From Pseudomonas defluvii (GTDB lineage: Bacteria > Pseudomonadota > Gammaproteobacteria > Pseudomonadales > Pseudomonadaceae), in contig NZ_MBPN01000029.1 of the NCBI RefSeq assembly GCF_001695625.1, forward strand, positions 1-55,210: 55,210 nt of DNA, read 5' to 3'. Position 1 is the stretch's first letter. The number at the start of each line of letters is the position of its first letter. The notes beneath the pieces are model-generated. The model ran no database searches and had not been told where the DNA came from. It worked only from the letters and a program-made list of their open reading frames with translations. The position numbers and the translations under genes are program-made. This document shows, piece after piece, positions 46,107-55,210 of the stretch.

Positions 46107-46961
46107 TTACTTGATCAGCCCAACCCGCGAAAGGCTCGGCAGGTGACTCAATTTCGGCTCTGGCCAACTCATCCAGACAGCGAAGGCCTTGCCGACGATG
46201 TTCTTGTCCGGAACCATGCCGTGCAGCTCTTTTGGAATGTTGGGGTCATCCCAGTATCGGCTGTCGTTGGAGTTGTCGCGGTTGTCGCCCATCATGAAAT
46301 AGTGCCCAGCCGGGACTACCCACTGTTGGTCCGGCGGCATCCGGTAGCGGCCCATTTCCTTACGGATCAGGTGTTCCACCTCGCCCAGTTTTTCCTTGTA
46401 CAGCTCGGCGCTGCCCAGGGTGCCTGGCTCGGTACCCACCAGTTGCTCGGCAATCAGCTGACCGTTGACGAACAACTTCTTGTCGCTGGTGTAACGGATC
46501 TGGTCACCTGGCAGGCCAACCACCCGCTTGATGTAGTTCACGTTCGGATCGCTCGGGTAGCGGAACACCATTACATCACCCCGCTTAGGGTCACCAACCT
46601 CAATGACCTTCTTGTCGATCACCGGCAAACGAATGCCATAGGAGAACTTGTTCACCAGAATGAAATCGCCCACTTCAAGGGTCGGCTTCATCGACCCCGA
46701 AGGGATCTGGAACGGCTCTACCAGGAACGAGCGCAGCACCAGCACGATGAACAGCACCGGAAAGAACGACTTGCCGTATTCAACCAGCAGCGGTTCCTTG
46801 TTGAGCTGCTCAAGTACCGACATATCAGGCTGGCTGACGCTGCCCTGATAGTTACTGATCGCTGCCCGCCGGCGTGGCGCCAGAAACAGCAGATCAAGCA
46901 AGGCCAGCAGACCGCAAACGGCAACGGCGATGACTAACAACAGCGGGAAATTTAGCGACAT
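46107..46961 (-). CDS. lepB: Signal peptidase I
   Basis: A 284-residue inner-membrane serine protease removing signal peptides from exported proteins. Two N-terminal membrane helices (about 4-27 and 66-80) are followed by the periplasmic catalytic domain with Ser90 (PSGSMKPTL) and Lys145 (VNYIKRVVGLPGD), plus GDNRDNSNDSRYW (box E). Residue numbers match E. coli. It lies 5 bp after lepA on the same strand. Confidence 0.97.
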   Translation of the reverse strand: MSLNFPLLLVIAVAVCGLLALLDLLFLAPRRRAAISNYQGSVSQPDMSVLEQLNKEPLLVEYGKSFFPVLFIVLVLRSFLVEPFQIPSGSMKPTLEVGDFILVNKFSYGIRLPVIDKKVIEVGDPKRGDVMVFRYPSDPNVNYIKRVVGLPGDQIRYTSDKKLFVNGQLIAEQLVGTEPGTLGSAELYKEKLGEVEHLIRKEMGRYRMPPDQQWVVPAGHYFMMGDNRDNSNDSRYWDDPNIPKELHGMVPDKNIVGKAFAVWMSWPEPKLSHLPSLSRVGLIK

Positions 46962-46966
46962 AGGAC

Positions 46967-48766
46967 CTAGCTATCCAACCTGAGCACGGCCAGGAAGGCT
47001 TCTTGTGGAATTTCCACGTTGCCGACCTGCTTCATGCGTTTCTTACCGGCCTTCTGTTTTTCCAACAGCTTGCGCTTACGGCTCACGTCGCCACCGTAAC
47101 ATTTAGCCAGTACGTTCTTTCTGAGCGCCTTGACAGTGGTTCGCGCGACGATCTGCCCGCCAATGGCGGCCTGGATGGCCACATCGAACATCTGCCGAGG
47201 AATCAGTTCCTTCATCTTCTCGGTCAATGCGCGACCTTTATAGTGCGCATTGTCACGGTGCACGATCAGGGCCAGGGCATCGACCTTGTCGCCGTTGATC
47301 AGCACGTCGAGTTTTACCAGATTCGCCGACTGATAACGGTCGAAATGGTAGTCCAGCGACGCATAACCACGGCTGGTGGACTTCAAGCGGTCGAAGAAGT
47401 CCAGAACCACTTCGTTCATCGGCAGATCGTAGCGCACTTGTACTTGCGAACCGAGGAACTGCATGTCGCGCTGTACGCCGCGCTTCTCGATGCACAGGGT
47501 GATGACGTTACCCAGGTGCTCTTGAGGCACGAGGATGGTCGCCTGCACGATCGGCTCACGGAAATCCTCGACTGCAGAGATATCCGGCAGCTTCGATGGG
47601 TTATCGACGTAGATCGTTTCGCCCGTCTTGAGTTTGACCTCGAAGATTACGCTTGGCGCGGTGGTGATCAGGTCCAGGTCGTATTCGCGCTCCAGGCGCT
47701 CCTGGATGATCTCCATGTGCAGCATGCCGAGGAAGCCGCAACGGAAGCCGAAGCCCAGTGCGTCGGAGCTTTCCGGCGAGTACTGCAACGACGAGTCGTT
47801 CAGGGTCAGCTTCTGCAATGCATCACGAAAATCTTCGAAATCATCGGAGCTGACCGGGAAAAGACCGGCATAAACCTGTGGCTGAACCCGTTTGAAACCT
47901 GGCAGCACCTCAACCTCAGGGGTTGAGCTCAGAGTCAGGGTGTCGCCCACTGGCGCACCATGAATGTCCTTGATGCTGGCAATGATGAAGCCCACTTCAC
48001 CGGCCTTGAGGTCGACGGTCTGGGTATGTTTCGGGGTAAATACACCGACGCTGTCCACCAGGTGGACCTTGCCGGTGGACTTGACCAGAATCTTGTCGCC
48101 TTTCTTCACGCGACCGTGGCGTACACGCACCAGGGACACAACGCCCAGGTAGTTGTCGAACCAGGAGTCGATGATCAGGGCTTGCAGCGGCGCTTCGATA
48201 TCACCGGTCGGTGCAGGAATGGTGTGCACCAGGCGCTCAAGCACCTCTTCCACACCCAAGCCGCTCTTGGCGCTGCAGGCAACGGCATCGGTAGCGTCGA
48301 TACCGATGATCTTCTCGATTTCTTCCTTGACCCGCTCCGGGTCGGCCTGGGGCAGGTCCATCTTGTTCAGGACCGGCATGACCTCAAGGCCTTGCTCGAT
48401 GGCGGTGTAGCAGTTGGCAACCGACTGAGCCTCGACGCCCTGGCCAGCATCGACCACCAGCAAGGCACCTTCACAGGCGGCCAGCGAGCGGCTGACTTCA
48501 TAGGTGAAGTCAACGTGACCTGGGGTATCAATGAAGTTCAACTGGTAGGTGACACCGTCCTTTGCCTTGTAGTGCAAGGTGACGCTGTGAGCCTTGATGG
48601 TGATCCCGCGCTCGCGCTCCAGGTCCATGGAATCGAGTACCTGGGCTTCCATCTCACGCGCGGACAGGCCGCCGCACATTTGAATGAAGCGGTCGGCCAG
48701 CGTCGACTTGCCATGGTCAATGTGGGCGATGATGGAGAAATTGCGGATATGACTCAAATCACTCAC
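46967..48766 (-). CDS. lepA: Elongation factor 4
   Basis: A 599-residue translational GTPase (LepA/EF4) acting on stalled or initiating ribosomes. G1 AHIDHGKST (about 14-22), G2 region, G3 DTPGH, G4 NKMD are complete, and the LepA-specific C-terminal domain ends with [25 protein letters not shown]. Length fits exactly. The start is a GTG; the frame is closed upstream. It leads the lepA-lepB-rnc-era-recO-pdxJ block, transcribed away from mucD. Confidence 0.97.
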   Translation of the reverse strand: MSDLSHIRNFSIIAHIDHGKSTLADRFIQMCGGLSAREMEAQVLDSMDLERERGITIKAHSVTLHYKAKDGVTYQLNFIDTPGHVDFTYEVSRSLAACEGALLVVDAGQGVEAQSVANCYTAIEQGLEVMPVLNKMDLPQADPERVKEEIEKIIGIDATDAVACSAKSGLGVEEVLERLVHTIPAPTGDIEAPLQALIIDSWFDNYLGVVSLVRVRHGRVKKGDKILVKSTGKVHLVDSVGVFTPKHTQTVDLKAGEVGFIIASIKDIHGAPVGDTLTLSSTPEVEVLPGFKRVQPQVYAGLFPVSSDDFEDFRDALQKLTLNDSSLQYSPESSDALGFGFRCGFLGMLHMEIIQERLEREYDLDLITTAPSVIFEVKLKTGETIYVDNPSKLPDISAVEDFREPIVQATILVPQEHLGNVITLCIEKRGVQRDMQFLGSQVQVRYDLPMNEVVLDFFDRLKSTSRGYASLDYHFDRYQSANLVKLDVLINGDKVDALALIVHRDNAHYKGRALTEKMKELIPRQMFDVAIQAAIGGQIVARTTVKALRKNVLAKCYGGDVSRKRKLLEKQKAGKKRMKQVGNVEIPQEAFLAVLRLDS

Positions 48767-48947
48767 GGGTCAACACTCAAAAAGGCTGCGGAACGAGGCC
48801 CGCCGAAAAATAGCCGGGAATTGTACCTGATGCTCAGCGTGGGCGTCACGTGAACAACGATTTCGCGCCGTAGGAACATCCCCTGCCGACTGTGCGATTC
48901 ACCCACAGCAGGCGCTTACAGAGCGCTCTGCGCTCATCAAAAGACAC

Positions 48948-48971
48948 AAAAAAGGGCGGCCATGGCCGCCC
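48948..48971 (-). terminator. Terminator after mucD
   Basis: An 8-bp stem GGGCGGCC/GGCCGCCC with an AT tip is followed on the minus strand by six T residues. It ends the algU-mucABD operon 18 bp after the mucD stop. Confidence 0.9.
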
Positions 48972-48988
48972 TCTTCGATCAACCCGGC

Positions 48989-50419
48989 TTATTCAGCCAG
49001 CTTGAAGGTGATGAAACTGGCACGGCCCTGACGCAGCACACGCATCGACACCGAACGGTTCTTCGGCAGGTCCTTGGCAATTTCAGTGAAGCTCTTGGCC
49101 GAAATGATCGCCTGGTTGTTCAGATGAGTAATCACATCACCTGGCCGCAGGCCAATCATTGCAGCCGGGCCATCCTGAACTTCCTTGATGACGACACCGC
49201 CCTTCAGCTCCAGCGCCTTCTTCTGCTCGGCATTCAGGTCCGCCACGGAAACGCCCAGGCGGTTGCTGCTGCGCTCGATACCACCGTTGGCACTGGCTAC
49301 GATTTCCTGGTCATCATCCGGCAGTGAACCGATGGTGACATCCAGCGTACGACGCTTGCCTTCACGGACCACTTCCAGGCTGGCTTTGGCACCCTCTTTC
49401 AGGCCACCCACCAAATGAGGCAGATCAGCGGACATGATGATCGGCTGACCGTTCAGGCTCAGGATAACGTCTCCCACCTGCAGGCCACCCTTGGCCGCCG
49501 GGCCATCCTCGAGCACCTGGGCGACCAGCGCACCGGCCGGTTTGTCCAGGCCGAACGACTCTGCCAGGTCCTTGTTGACTTCCTGAATGACCACACCCAG
49601 CCAGCCACGGCTGACCTTGCCGTCTTTCTTCAGTTGGTTGGAGACATCCAATGCCACATCGATCGGGATAGCGAACGACAGGCCCATGAAGCCACCGGAA
49701 CGGGTGAAGATCTGCGAGTTGATCCCGACCACCTCACCGTTCATGTTGAACAGCGGGCCACCGGAGTTACCCGGGTTGATGGCCACGTCCGTCTGAATGA
49801 ACGGCACATAGGTGTCGTTAGGCAGTGTACGGCCCTTGGCACTGACGATGCCTTTCGTCACCGAATGATCGAAGCCGAACGGCGAGCCGATAGCCAGCAC
49901 CCATTCACCGACCTTGAGTTTCTCCGAGTCGCCCAGCTTGACGGTAGGCAGGTTCTTGCCATCGATTTTCAAGAGCGCAACATCGGTGCGCGGGTCAGTG
50001 CCCACCACTTTGGCCTGGAACTCACTACGATCCGACAGGCGGACCATGATCTCGTCGGCATCAGCCACTACGTGATTGTTGGTCAGCACGTAGCCATCAC
50101 TGGAAATGATAAACCCCGAGCCCAGCGACTGCGCCTCGCGCTGGCGATCACCACGCGGCGAGCGGGGCCCTTGAGGCATGTTGCGCTCAAAGAAGTCCCG
50201 GAACATCGGTGGCAAGCCTTCCAGGTCAGGCATCTGCCCACCCGCGAGCTGGCGATCTGGCATTTTCTGCCGGGTACTGATGTTCACCACGGCCGGCGAA
50301 GCTTGCTCGACCAGCGTAGTGAAGTCCGGCAAGGCTTCAGCCTGTGCGGTGACCACCTGACCGAGCATCAGCACGGCGGCGAACAACGTTAGATACGATT
50401 TCAAGCGTGGTATTGACAT
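48989..50419 (-). CDS. mucD: Periplasmic serine protease MucD (DegP/HtrA family)
   Basis: A 476-residue HtrA-type protease and chaperone that removes misfolded periplasmic proteins and damps AlgU activation. A signal peptide (1-27, ending VTAQAEA) is followed by the trypsin-like domain with His116 (NNHVVAD), Asp146 (DPRTDVALL) and Ser219 (NPGNSGGP), then two PDZ domains (about 270-360 and 385-470). The start at MSIPRLKS follows GGGAG; the longer open frame reads through the intergenic gap. It lies 249 bp after mucB, without mucC between. Confidence 0.95.
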   Translation of the reverse strand: MSIPRLKSYLTLFAAVLMLGQVVTAQAEALPDFTTLVEQASPAVVNISTRQKMPDRQLAGGQMPDLEGLPPMFRDFFERNMPQGPRSPRGDRQREAQSLGSGFIISSDGYVLTNNHVVADADEIMVRLSDRSEFQAKVVGTDPRTDVALLKIDGKNLPTVKLGDSEKLKVGEWVLAIGSPFGFDHSVTKGIVSAKGRTLPNDTYVPFIQTDVAINPGNSGGPLFNMNGEVVGINSQIFTRSGGFMGLSFAIPIDVALDVSNQLKKDGKVSRGWLGVVIQEVNKDLAESFGLDKPAGALVAQVLEDGPAAKGGLQVGDVILSLNGQPIIMSADLPHLVGGLKEGAKASLEVVREGKRRTLDVTIGSLPDDDQEIVASANGGIERSSNRLGVSVADLNAEQKKALELKGGVVIKEVQDGPAAMIGLRPGDVITHLNNQAIISAKSFTEIAKDLPKNRSVSMRVLRQGRASFITFKLAE

Positions 50420-50668
50420 ACGGCTCCCGTCACAACAAGCGTGGTTAAGCAGTAGGGACCTGCGAACGCAAGAAGCCCGGCGGCACCCGTGAAGGCGACA
50501 AACAGGCTGGATGCATAGGCATTCTTGATGCTGCAACAGCAGAAAAGGCCAGACCCCGAAAGGCCTGACCTATAGAAAATTCCATTAGATTTTGCAAACC
50601 GCAAAGCTTACCAATCATGTCTGTCCCTGGTCGGCGTGCCTGTCATCCGTGCACCTCTTAAACGACAA

Positions 50669-51634
50669 TCACTGTTTAGCCTGAGCATCTTGCGCCCGCA
50701 TCGACAGTGCAACGCGCTCAGCCGTGCCGATCGGAATTTCACCAACAACGGTCACCGCCATATCCCCTTTGGGCGTCGTCAAGCGTCGCGAAACTGCAAC
50801 GGTCGGCCCAAGCTGGGTACGCGTATCGACAGCGCCCCCCTCGCCAGAGGGCTCGACAAACACAGAGAAGCGCGCCAGCCCATCATCGTACATGAGGCTA
50901 CTGACAGTTCTTTTTCCGTCCTTGCTTTGGCGAATCGAGCTGTTGACCAGCTCAAACCCTGGCGGCAACCAATCTGAACGCCAACCTGTCACGTGCTGTG
51001 CAGCCGCTTCAGAAGCCTGGACAACCGCCTTGCAGTTATCGCCAGGCTGCAACTGGGCGTCACTCGGCACATTGGCAGTGTCCAGATGCGTGAACTGGAA
51101 TCGCTCCAGTAATTGCCCCTTGTCATTGATCATCAATGACTTGAGCGGCAAGCCGGTTTCGCGATCCAGATGAAGTTCAAACGCATAACGATGCTGGTCG
51201 CGCGGGCTGAGGGTAACAATGGTGACGTCATGGCCGGCGACACGCGAACGGCCGGCAATACCCAGGTCATACCAGTTCATCAGTTTCAGCGGATCAAGTA
51301 CCCGACCGGGAACGGCCGGTACACTGCTCACCTCCGCCAACAAGGCTCCGCTCACGCAGCGGGTAATACCGTCAACACGCACGACCTCCTGAGCCGCCCC
51401 ATCGAGCTGCACCAAACGCTCGCTGATCTTGCCATCCTGAACGCGATGCCAGACTTCGTGAGTGGAGAAACTGCCGTTACGCTCGTAAACGAAAGTACCC
51501 TGATAGCTTTGCTGTTGCTCGGCTTTTGCCAGACGACTGAGCCAGTCAGTAGCTTCAGTGGAGGAATTGGCGGCTAAGGCAGGGCCCGTCAACCATACAC
51601 CGAGCAAAAGCGGTATGAGAGGTAGCGTGCGCAT
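50669..51634 (-). CDS. mucB: AlgU negative regulator MucB (RseB family)
   Basis: A 321-residue periplasmic protein that binds MucA and protects it from proteolysis; lipid-type signals release it. A signal peptide (about 1-21, GVWLTGPALAA) precedes the MucB/RseB N-terminal domain with ATDWLSRLAKAEQQQSYQGTFVYERNG and the C-terminal domain with GWRSDWLPPGFELVNSSIR. A strong AGGAGG precedes the ATG, 12 bp after the mucA stop. Confidence 0.95.
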   Translation of the reverse strand: MRTLPLIPLLLGVWLTGPALAANSSTEATDWLSRLAKAEQQQSYQGTFVYERNGSFSTHEVWHRVQDGKISERLVQLDGAAQEVVRVDGITRCVSGALLAEVSSVPAVPGRVLDPLKLMNWYDLGIAGRSRVAGHDVTIVTLSPRDQHRYAFELHLDRETGLPLKSLMINDKGQLLERFQFTHLDTANVPSDAQLQPGDNCKAVVQASEAAAQHVTGWRSDWLPPGFELVNSSIRQSKDGKRTVSSLMYDDGLARFSVFVEPSGEGGAVDTRTQLGPTVAVSRRLTTPKGDMAVTVVGEIPIGTAERVALSMRAQDAQAKQ

Positions 51635-51646
51635 GATCCTCCTTAC

Positions 51647-52234
51647 TTAGCGATTTTCCAGGCTGGCCGCACGGGCATAAGGCAAAGCGCTTTCAGTACC
51701 TTTCAGGGCTGCTTCCTGAGCATGCTGACGCAAGTATCCTGGCAAACGTTGATCCTGCCAGCCTGCTTGCCCCTGCAGCACACCATTGGCCATCGGCCCT
51801 GGCTGATCGGCACTTTCACTATAGCCTGCCAAAACAGCAGGGCCCTGCACTTGTGGCACAGAAAGGCCTTGCTGAGGCTGCTGGGCTGCCAGTTGAGCGC
51901 CAGTGATCTCATTCTGGTTGTACAGGCGAACGCCTGCCAATACCGCAACCGTTACCGAGGCAGCAACCGCCAGACGCCCCAGGCTACGCCATGACCGAGG
52001 GGCAGCCTTCACCGGAGTCGCTTCATCGGCCAGCGCTGCCGACACGGCAGCAGCGATGTCCAGCTGCGGCACCAACAGCTCTTTGTGCATGGCTGCACGC
52101 GCAATCTGATAACGCGACCAGGTTGCACGGGCTTCAGAATCGTCGACGGCATTCAATACCCGACGCAATTCCAATTCGTCCGCTTCGTTATCCATTACCG
52201 CGGACAGCGATTCCTGCAAAGCTTCACGACTCAT
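51647..52234 (-). CDS. mucA: Anti-sigma factor MucA
   Basis: A 195-residue single-pass anti-sigma factor that holds AlgU at the membrane. The N-terminal cytoplasmic domain (MSREALQESLSAVMDNEADELELRRVLN) binds AlgU, a membrane helix lies at about 84-104 (LGRLAVAASVTVAVLAGV), and the periplasmic tail binds MucB and ends in an arginine-capped helix. The chain looks complete, with no truncation such as the mucoid alleles of P. aeruginosa. It lies 31 bp after algU. Confidence 0.95.
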   Translation of the reverse strand: MSREALQESLSAVMDNEADELELRRVLNAVDDSEARATWSRYQIARAAMHKELLVPQLDIAAAVSAALADEATPVKAAPRSWRSLGRLAVAASVTVAVLAGVRLYNQNEITGAQLAAQQPQQGLSVPQVQGPAVLAGYSESADQPGPMANGVLQGQAGWQDQRLPGYLRQHAQEAALKGTESALPYARAASLENR

Positions 52235-52265
52235 GGCGGTTCCTCTCTTGGCTGTCGCCGCTGTC

Positions 52266-52847
52266 TCAGGTTTCCTGCAACAAGGGCTGCAGGGCTTTAT
52301 CTATGGCCTCCCGAGCGCGGAAGATTCGGGAGCGCACGGTACCCACCGGACACTGCATGACGCTTGCAATGTCCTCGTAACTCAGACCATCGAATTCGCG
52401 CAAAGTTAACGCTGTACGCAAATCTTCTGGCAGTTGCTGAATGGTTCGATGAACAGTGTCTTCGATCTCATCACGCAACAACGAGCGTTCTGGGGACTCG
52501 AGATCCTTGAGACCATGATCGCCGTCGTAAAATTCCGCATCCTCGGAACTTACATCGCTGTCTGGTGGCCGCCGACCGCGCGACACCAGGTAATTCTTTG
52601 CCGTGTTGATGGCAATGCGGTAAAGCCAGGTGTAAAACGCACTGTCACCACGAAAATTGCCCAGAGCCCGGTAGGCCTTGATGAACGCTTCCTGGGCCAC
52701 ATCCTGGGCTTCATGGGTGTCGTGCACAAAACGCACGATCAACCCGAGAATCTTGTGCTGATACTTCAGCACCAACAGATCGAAGGCTCGCCTGTCGCCG
52801 CGCTGTACGCGCTCGACAAGTTGCTGATCCTCTTCCTGGGTTAGCAT
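52266..52847 (-). CDS. algU: ECF sigma factor AlgU (RpoE, sigma22)
   Basis: A 193-residue extracytoplasmic-function sigma factor for envelope stress and alginate genes. Region 2 (FDLLVLKYQHKILGLIVRFVHD, AQDVAQEAFIKAYRALGNFRG and FYTWLYRIAINTAKN) and region 4 (LPEDLRTALTLREFDGLSYEDIASVMQCPVGTVRSRIFRAREAI) are complete. The start at MLTQEEDQQL fits the P. aeruginosa protein; the ORF runs 42 bp further. It leads algU-mucA-mucB-mucD and has an AlgU-like promoter about 260 bp upstream. Confidence 0.97.
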   Translation of the reverse strand: MLTQEEDQQLVERVQRGDRRAFDLLVLKYQHKILGLIVRFVHDTHEAQDVAQEAFIKAYRALGNFRGDSAFYTWLYRIAINTAKNYLVSRGRRPPDSDVSSEDAEFYDGDHGLKDLESPERSLLRDEIEDTVHRTIQQLPEDLRTALTLREFDGLSYEDIASVMQCPVGTVRSRIFRAREAIDKALQPLLQET

Positions 52848-53330
52848 GAATACTCCTCGGTGAACCTGGAGGAGTGCTGCAACAGCCATCGCTCAGGCTT
52901 GCAAACATAGACTCGGGCTTTTCGCAAAAGTTCTCCCCCTCCAAGCAAGTTTCCTGCAGCCTGTCGTCAGCCCGCACGAAAAAACGCAGCACGGTCGTCG
53001 CCGGCTGCGTCGATAGTCTGGTCATCGAAGGCATGGGCAGAGCGGCTAACACAAGCCCCGGCTGCCATCGACGCGGCGTCCTGTGATGCAGGCAGCCTTC
53101 TATGGATATCCGAAATTCAAGGAAAGTTCCCGCTGCCGACAGGGATACCTCATACGCAAAATCGGCAGATAGCATGGAAATACCGGGTATTGGGCTGTTA
53201 TAAAGACTACCCATTTCGATTCACGATAGTTTCACAATGCCATAAAAGCCTGACTATTGTGCCGATCCCCCCCTTTATATACTAGGGGGCACCTACGCCC
53301 TCTTGGTCGCCCCGCGCGGAAGTTCCAGAC
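52848..53330. other. Divergent control region between algU and nadB
   Basis: This 483-bp gap holds the AlgU-type promoter of algU (53101-53129) and, nearer nadB, TATACT at 53278-53283 inside a GC-rich hairpin (53259-53291). The stretch 52860-53095 is the long algU leader and shows no ORF with a ribosome site. Confidence 0.55.
53101..53129 (-). promoter_or_regulatory. AlgU-dependent promoter candidate of algU
   Basis: On the minus strand GAACTT (53129-53124) is followed, after 17 bp, by TCCAT. This resembles AlgU promoters (GAACTT-N16/17-TCTRA, with algD itself using a TCC-type -10). It would give autoregulation of the operon. The -10 deviates from the strict consensus. Confidence 0.5.
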
Positions 53331-54947
53331 ATGAGCCAACAGTTTCAACATGACGTCCTAGTGATTGGCAGCGGCGCTGCCGGCCTGAGCCTGGCCCTCA
53401 CCTTGCCAGAGCACTTGCGCATTGCCGTTCTCAGTAAAGGCGAGCTCGCCAACGGTTCAACGTTCTGGGCTCAAGGTGGTGTAGCAGCCGTACTCGACGA
53501 CACCGATACCGTGCAGTCTCATGTCGAGGACACGCTCAACGCAGGCGGCGGGCTTTGCCATGAAGATGCCGTGCGCTTCACGGTCGAACACAGCCGAGAA
53601 GCCATCCAGTGGTTGATCGACCAGGGCGTACCGTTTACACGCGATGAACATGCCAGCGTCGACGACGGCAGTTTTGAGTTCCATTTGACCCGTGAGGGTG
53701 GCCACAGTCATCGACGCATCATTCATGCTGCCGACGCCACTGGCGCGGCGATCTTTACCACCCTGCTCGCCCAGGCTCGAAAGCGCCCTAACATCGAACT
53801 GCTTGAGCAGCGGGTTGCGGTCGACCTGATCACCGAGCGGCGCCTGGGCCAGGAGGGTGAGCGCTGCCTGGGTGCCTACGTTCTGAACCGCTCGACAGGC
53901 GAAGTCGACACCTACGGCGCACGCTTCACCGTACTGGCTACCGGAGGGGCCGCCAAGGTCTACCTCTACACCAGCAACCCCGACGGGGCCTGCGGCGACG
54001 GTATCGCCATGGCCTGGCGAGCAGGCTGCCGGGTCGCCAACCTGGAGTTCAACCAGTTTCACCCGACCTGCCTGTATCACCCGCAGGCCAAGAGCTTCCT
54101 GATTACCGAAGCACTGCGCGGCGAAGGCGCACTGCTCAAACTGCCGAACGGCGAGCGTTTCATGCCGCGCTTCGATCCGCGCGCAGAACTGGCACCACGG
54201 GACATCGTCGCCCGCGCCATCGACCACGAGATGAAGCGCCTCGGGGCAGACTGTGTCTACCTGGACATCAGCCACAAGCCCGCCGAATTCGTCAAAAGCC
54301 ACTTCCCGACCGTTTACGAACGCTGCCTGACCTTTGGCATCGACATCACCACCCAGGCAATCCCGGTAGTGCCGGCCGCTCATTACACCTGCGGCGGCGT
54401 AGTGGTCGACGAACAGGGCCATACTGATGTGCCCGGCCTCTATGCCATTGGCGAGACCAGCTTCACCGGCCTGCACGGTGCCAACCGCATGGCCAGTAAC
54501 TCGCTGCTTGAGTGCTTCGTGTATGGGCGCTCCGCTGCTGCCGACATCATCAGCAAGCTGGACCAGGTAAGCATGCCCGCAACATTGCCATGCTGGGATG
54601 CCAGCCAGGTCACCGACTCGGACGAAGACGTGATCATTGCGCACAACTGGGACGAACTGCGGCGATTCATGTGGGACTATGTCGGCATCGTGCGCACCAA
54701 CAAGCGCTTGCAGCGTGCCGAACACCGGGTACGCCTGCTGCTCGACGAAATCGACGAGTTCTACAGCAACTACAAGGTCAGCCGCGACCTGATCGAGCTG
54801 CGCAACCTGGCCCAGGTCGCGGAACTGATGATACGTTCAGCCATGCAACGCAAGGAAAGTCGCGGGCTGCATTACACGCTGGACTACCCACAGATGCTGA
54901 AAGAGGCCCGCGACACTATTCTGCTGCCGCCCACCTACGCCGACTGA
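53331..54947 (+). CDS. nadB: L-aspartate oxidase
   Basis: A 538-residue FAD enzyme oxidising L-aspartate to iminoaspartate, the first step of de novo NAD synthesis. The N-terminal dinucleotide fold [18 protein letters not shown] (about 9-26), the [18 protein letters not shown] segment, the FHPTCLY motif and the [21 protein letters not shown] region are typical of the succinate dehydrogenase/fumarate reductase flavoprotein group, and the length and context identify NadB. The C-terminal helical domain follows. A GGAAG precedes the ATG. It is divergent from algU. Confidence 0.96.
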   Translation: MSQQFQHDVLVIGSGAAGLSLALTLPEHLRIAVLSKGELANGSTFWAQGGVAAVLDDTDTVQSHVEDTLNAGGGLCHEDAVRFTVEHSREAIQWLIDQGVPFTRDEHASVDDGSFEFHLTREGGHSHRRIIHAADATGAAIFTTLLAQARKRPNIELLEQRVAVDLITERRLGQEGERCLGAYVLNRSTGEVDTYGARFTVLATGGAAKVYLYTSNPDGACGDGIAMAWRAGCRVANLEFNQFHPTCLYHPQAKSFLITEALRGEGALLKLPNGERFMPRFDPRAELAPRDIVARAIDHEMKRLGADCVYLDISHKPAEFVKSHFPTVYERCLTFGIDITTQAIPVVPAAHYTCGGVVVDEQGHTDVPGLYAIGETSFTGLHGANRMASNSLLECFVYGRSAAADIISKLDQVSMPATLPCWDASQVTDSDEDVIIAHNWDELRRFMWDYVGIVRTNKRLQRAEHRVRLLLDEIDEFYSNYKVSRDLIELRNLAQVAELMIRSAMQRKESRGLHYTLDYPQMLKEARDTILLPPTYAD

Positions 54948-55210
54948 ACTTCAACCGCACGCGCAGGCGCCGGTGCTGCACCGGCTCCAGCGCGTCGAAG
55001 GGAATGCACAGGCTTTCCGTCCAGCGTCGCCCAGCGCGCCTGAAGCGCAGCAGTACCAGGCCAGGCAACGCCAGGCTGTCACGACACAACTGCACCGACT
55101 GCCAGCCCTGCGCAGGGCTCCACAGATGCCAGCCCTGGGCGTCTCTACGCAACCGGGTGAACGCACGGGGATGAGTCAATACGATATGCCGCGGCAACAT
55201 CCAGGCGCCA
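54916..55210 (-). CDS. YgfX/CptA-like protein, partial (3' part only)
   Basis: The minus-strand frame is open from the window edge to a stop at 54916. The visible C-terminal ~98 residues contain [26 protein letters not shown] and [21 protein letters not shown], which fit the cytoplasmic end of YgfX (CptA) family proteins; the two membrane helices expected at the N-terminus lie outside. In related pseudomonads the gene next to nadB is followed by sdhE/ygfY, its usual partner. It overlaps the nadB tail by 32 bp in convergent orientation. Confidence 0.65.
   Translation of the reverse strand, partial: GAWMLPRHIVLTHPRAFTRLRRDAQGWHLWSPAQGWQSVQLCRDSLALPGLVLLRFRRAGRRWTESLCIPFDALEPVQHRRLRVRLKFSRRRWAAAE

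Noticed and set aside
50401..50604. A 67-codon minus-strand frame in the mucB-mucD gap as a mucC remnant
   Set aside because: It overlaps the mucD start in another frame, has no ribosome site and no membrane-helix pattern like MucC.

Overview
This is a chromosomal window of a Pseudomonas, most likely from the P. putida group. The evidence is the gene set and order: bfd-bfr-grxD, glpFKRD, an aatJQMP-aauSR acidic amino acid cluster, oprB-gcd, a second lon, cmoAB, and pdxJ-recO-era-rnc-lepB-lepA-mucD-mucB-mucA-algU with divergent nadB. GC-rich codon use, P. putida-type REP elements, CA-type Crc/Hfq motifs and AlgU- and sigma54-type promoter elements agree. Species level is an inference from protein content only.

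Layout. 1-2.2 kb is an iron and redox island: 2-Cys peroxiredoxin, Bfd under a Fur box, bacterioferritin and a CGFS glutaredoxin. 2.5-5.2 kb holds argF behind a likely ArgR operator, a translationally coupled orphan ABC ATPase and a YbaK-type deacylase. 5.4-10.6 kb is the glycerol regulon (glpF, glpK, glpR, glpD) with GlpR-like operators at glpF and glpD. 10.6-11.3 kb holds an unrecognised 32-residue acidic ORF on the minus strand and the control region of the next operon (two AauR-type sites and a sigma54 promoter). 11.3-17.7 kb is the ABC importer and its sensor/regulator pair. 17.8-24.8 kb carries glpM, a secreted hydrolase, divergent metE/metR, a Nudix hydrolase and a membrane-anchored glutamate-synthase-like flavoprotein.

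24.8-25.5 kb is a tandem array of seven inverted REP pairs with an exact 100-bp period. 25.6-33.6 kb holds a ProY-like permease, a divergent class A penicillin-binding protein facing an NlpC/P60 hydrolase, a YqjI/YqjH-like ferric reductase operon under a four-fold 12-bp repeat, a Pr6Pr membrane protein and a VF530 protein. 34-37.8 kb is glucose uptake and periplasmic oxidation (oprB, gcd). 37.9-42.7 kb has lon, a chagasin-type lipoprotein and cmoAB. 42.7-53 kb is a long minus-strand housekeeping and envelope-stress block. nadB runs divergently at the end, followed by the 3' part of a YgfX-like gene cut by the window edge.

Most of the window is ordinary core genome. The parts that deserve a second look are the small acidic ORF, the 100-bp REP array, the 12-bp operator array before the YqjI-like gene, the unusual PBP, and the layered control of the glycerol and acidic amino acid operons (specific regulator plus a CA motif at the start codon). 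No phage, insertion sequence, CRISPR array, rRNA or tRNA gene was seen.
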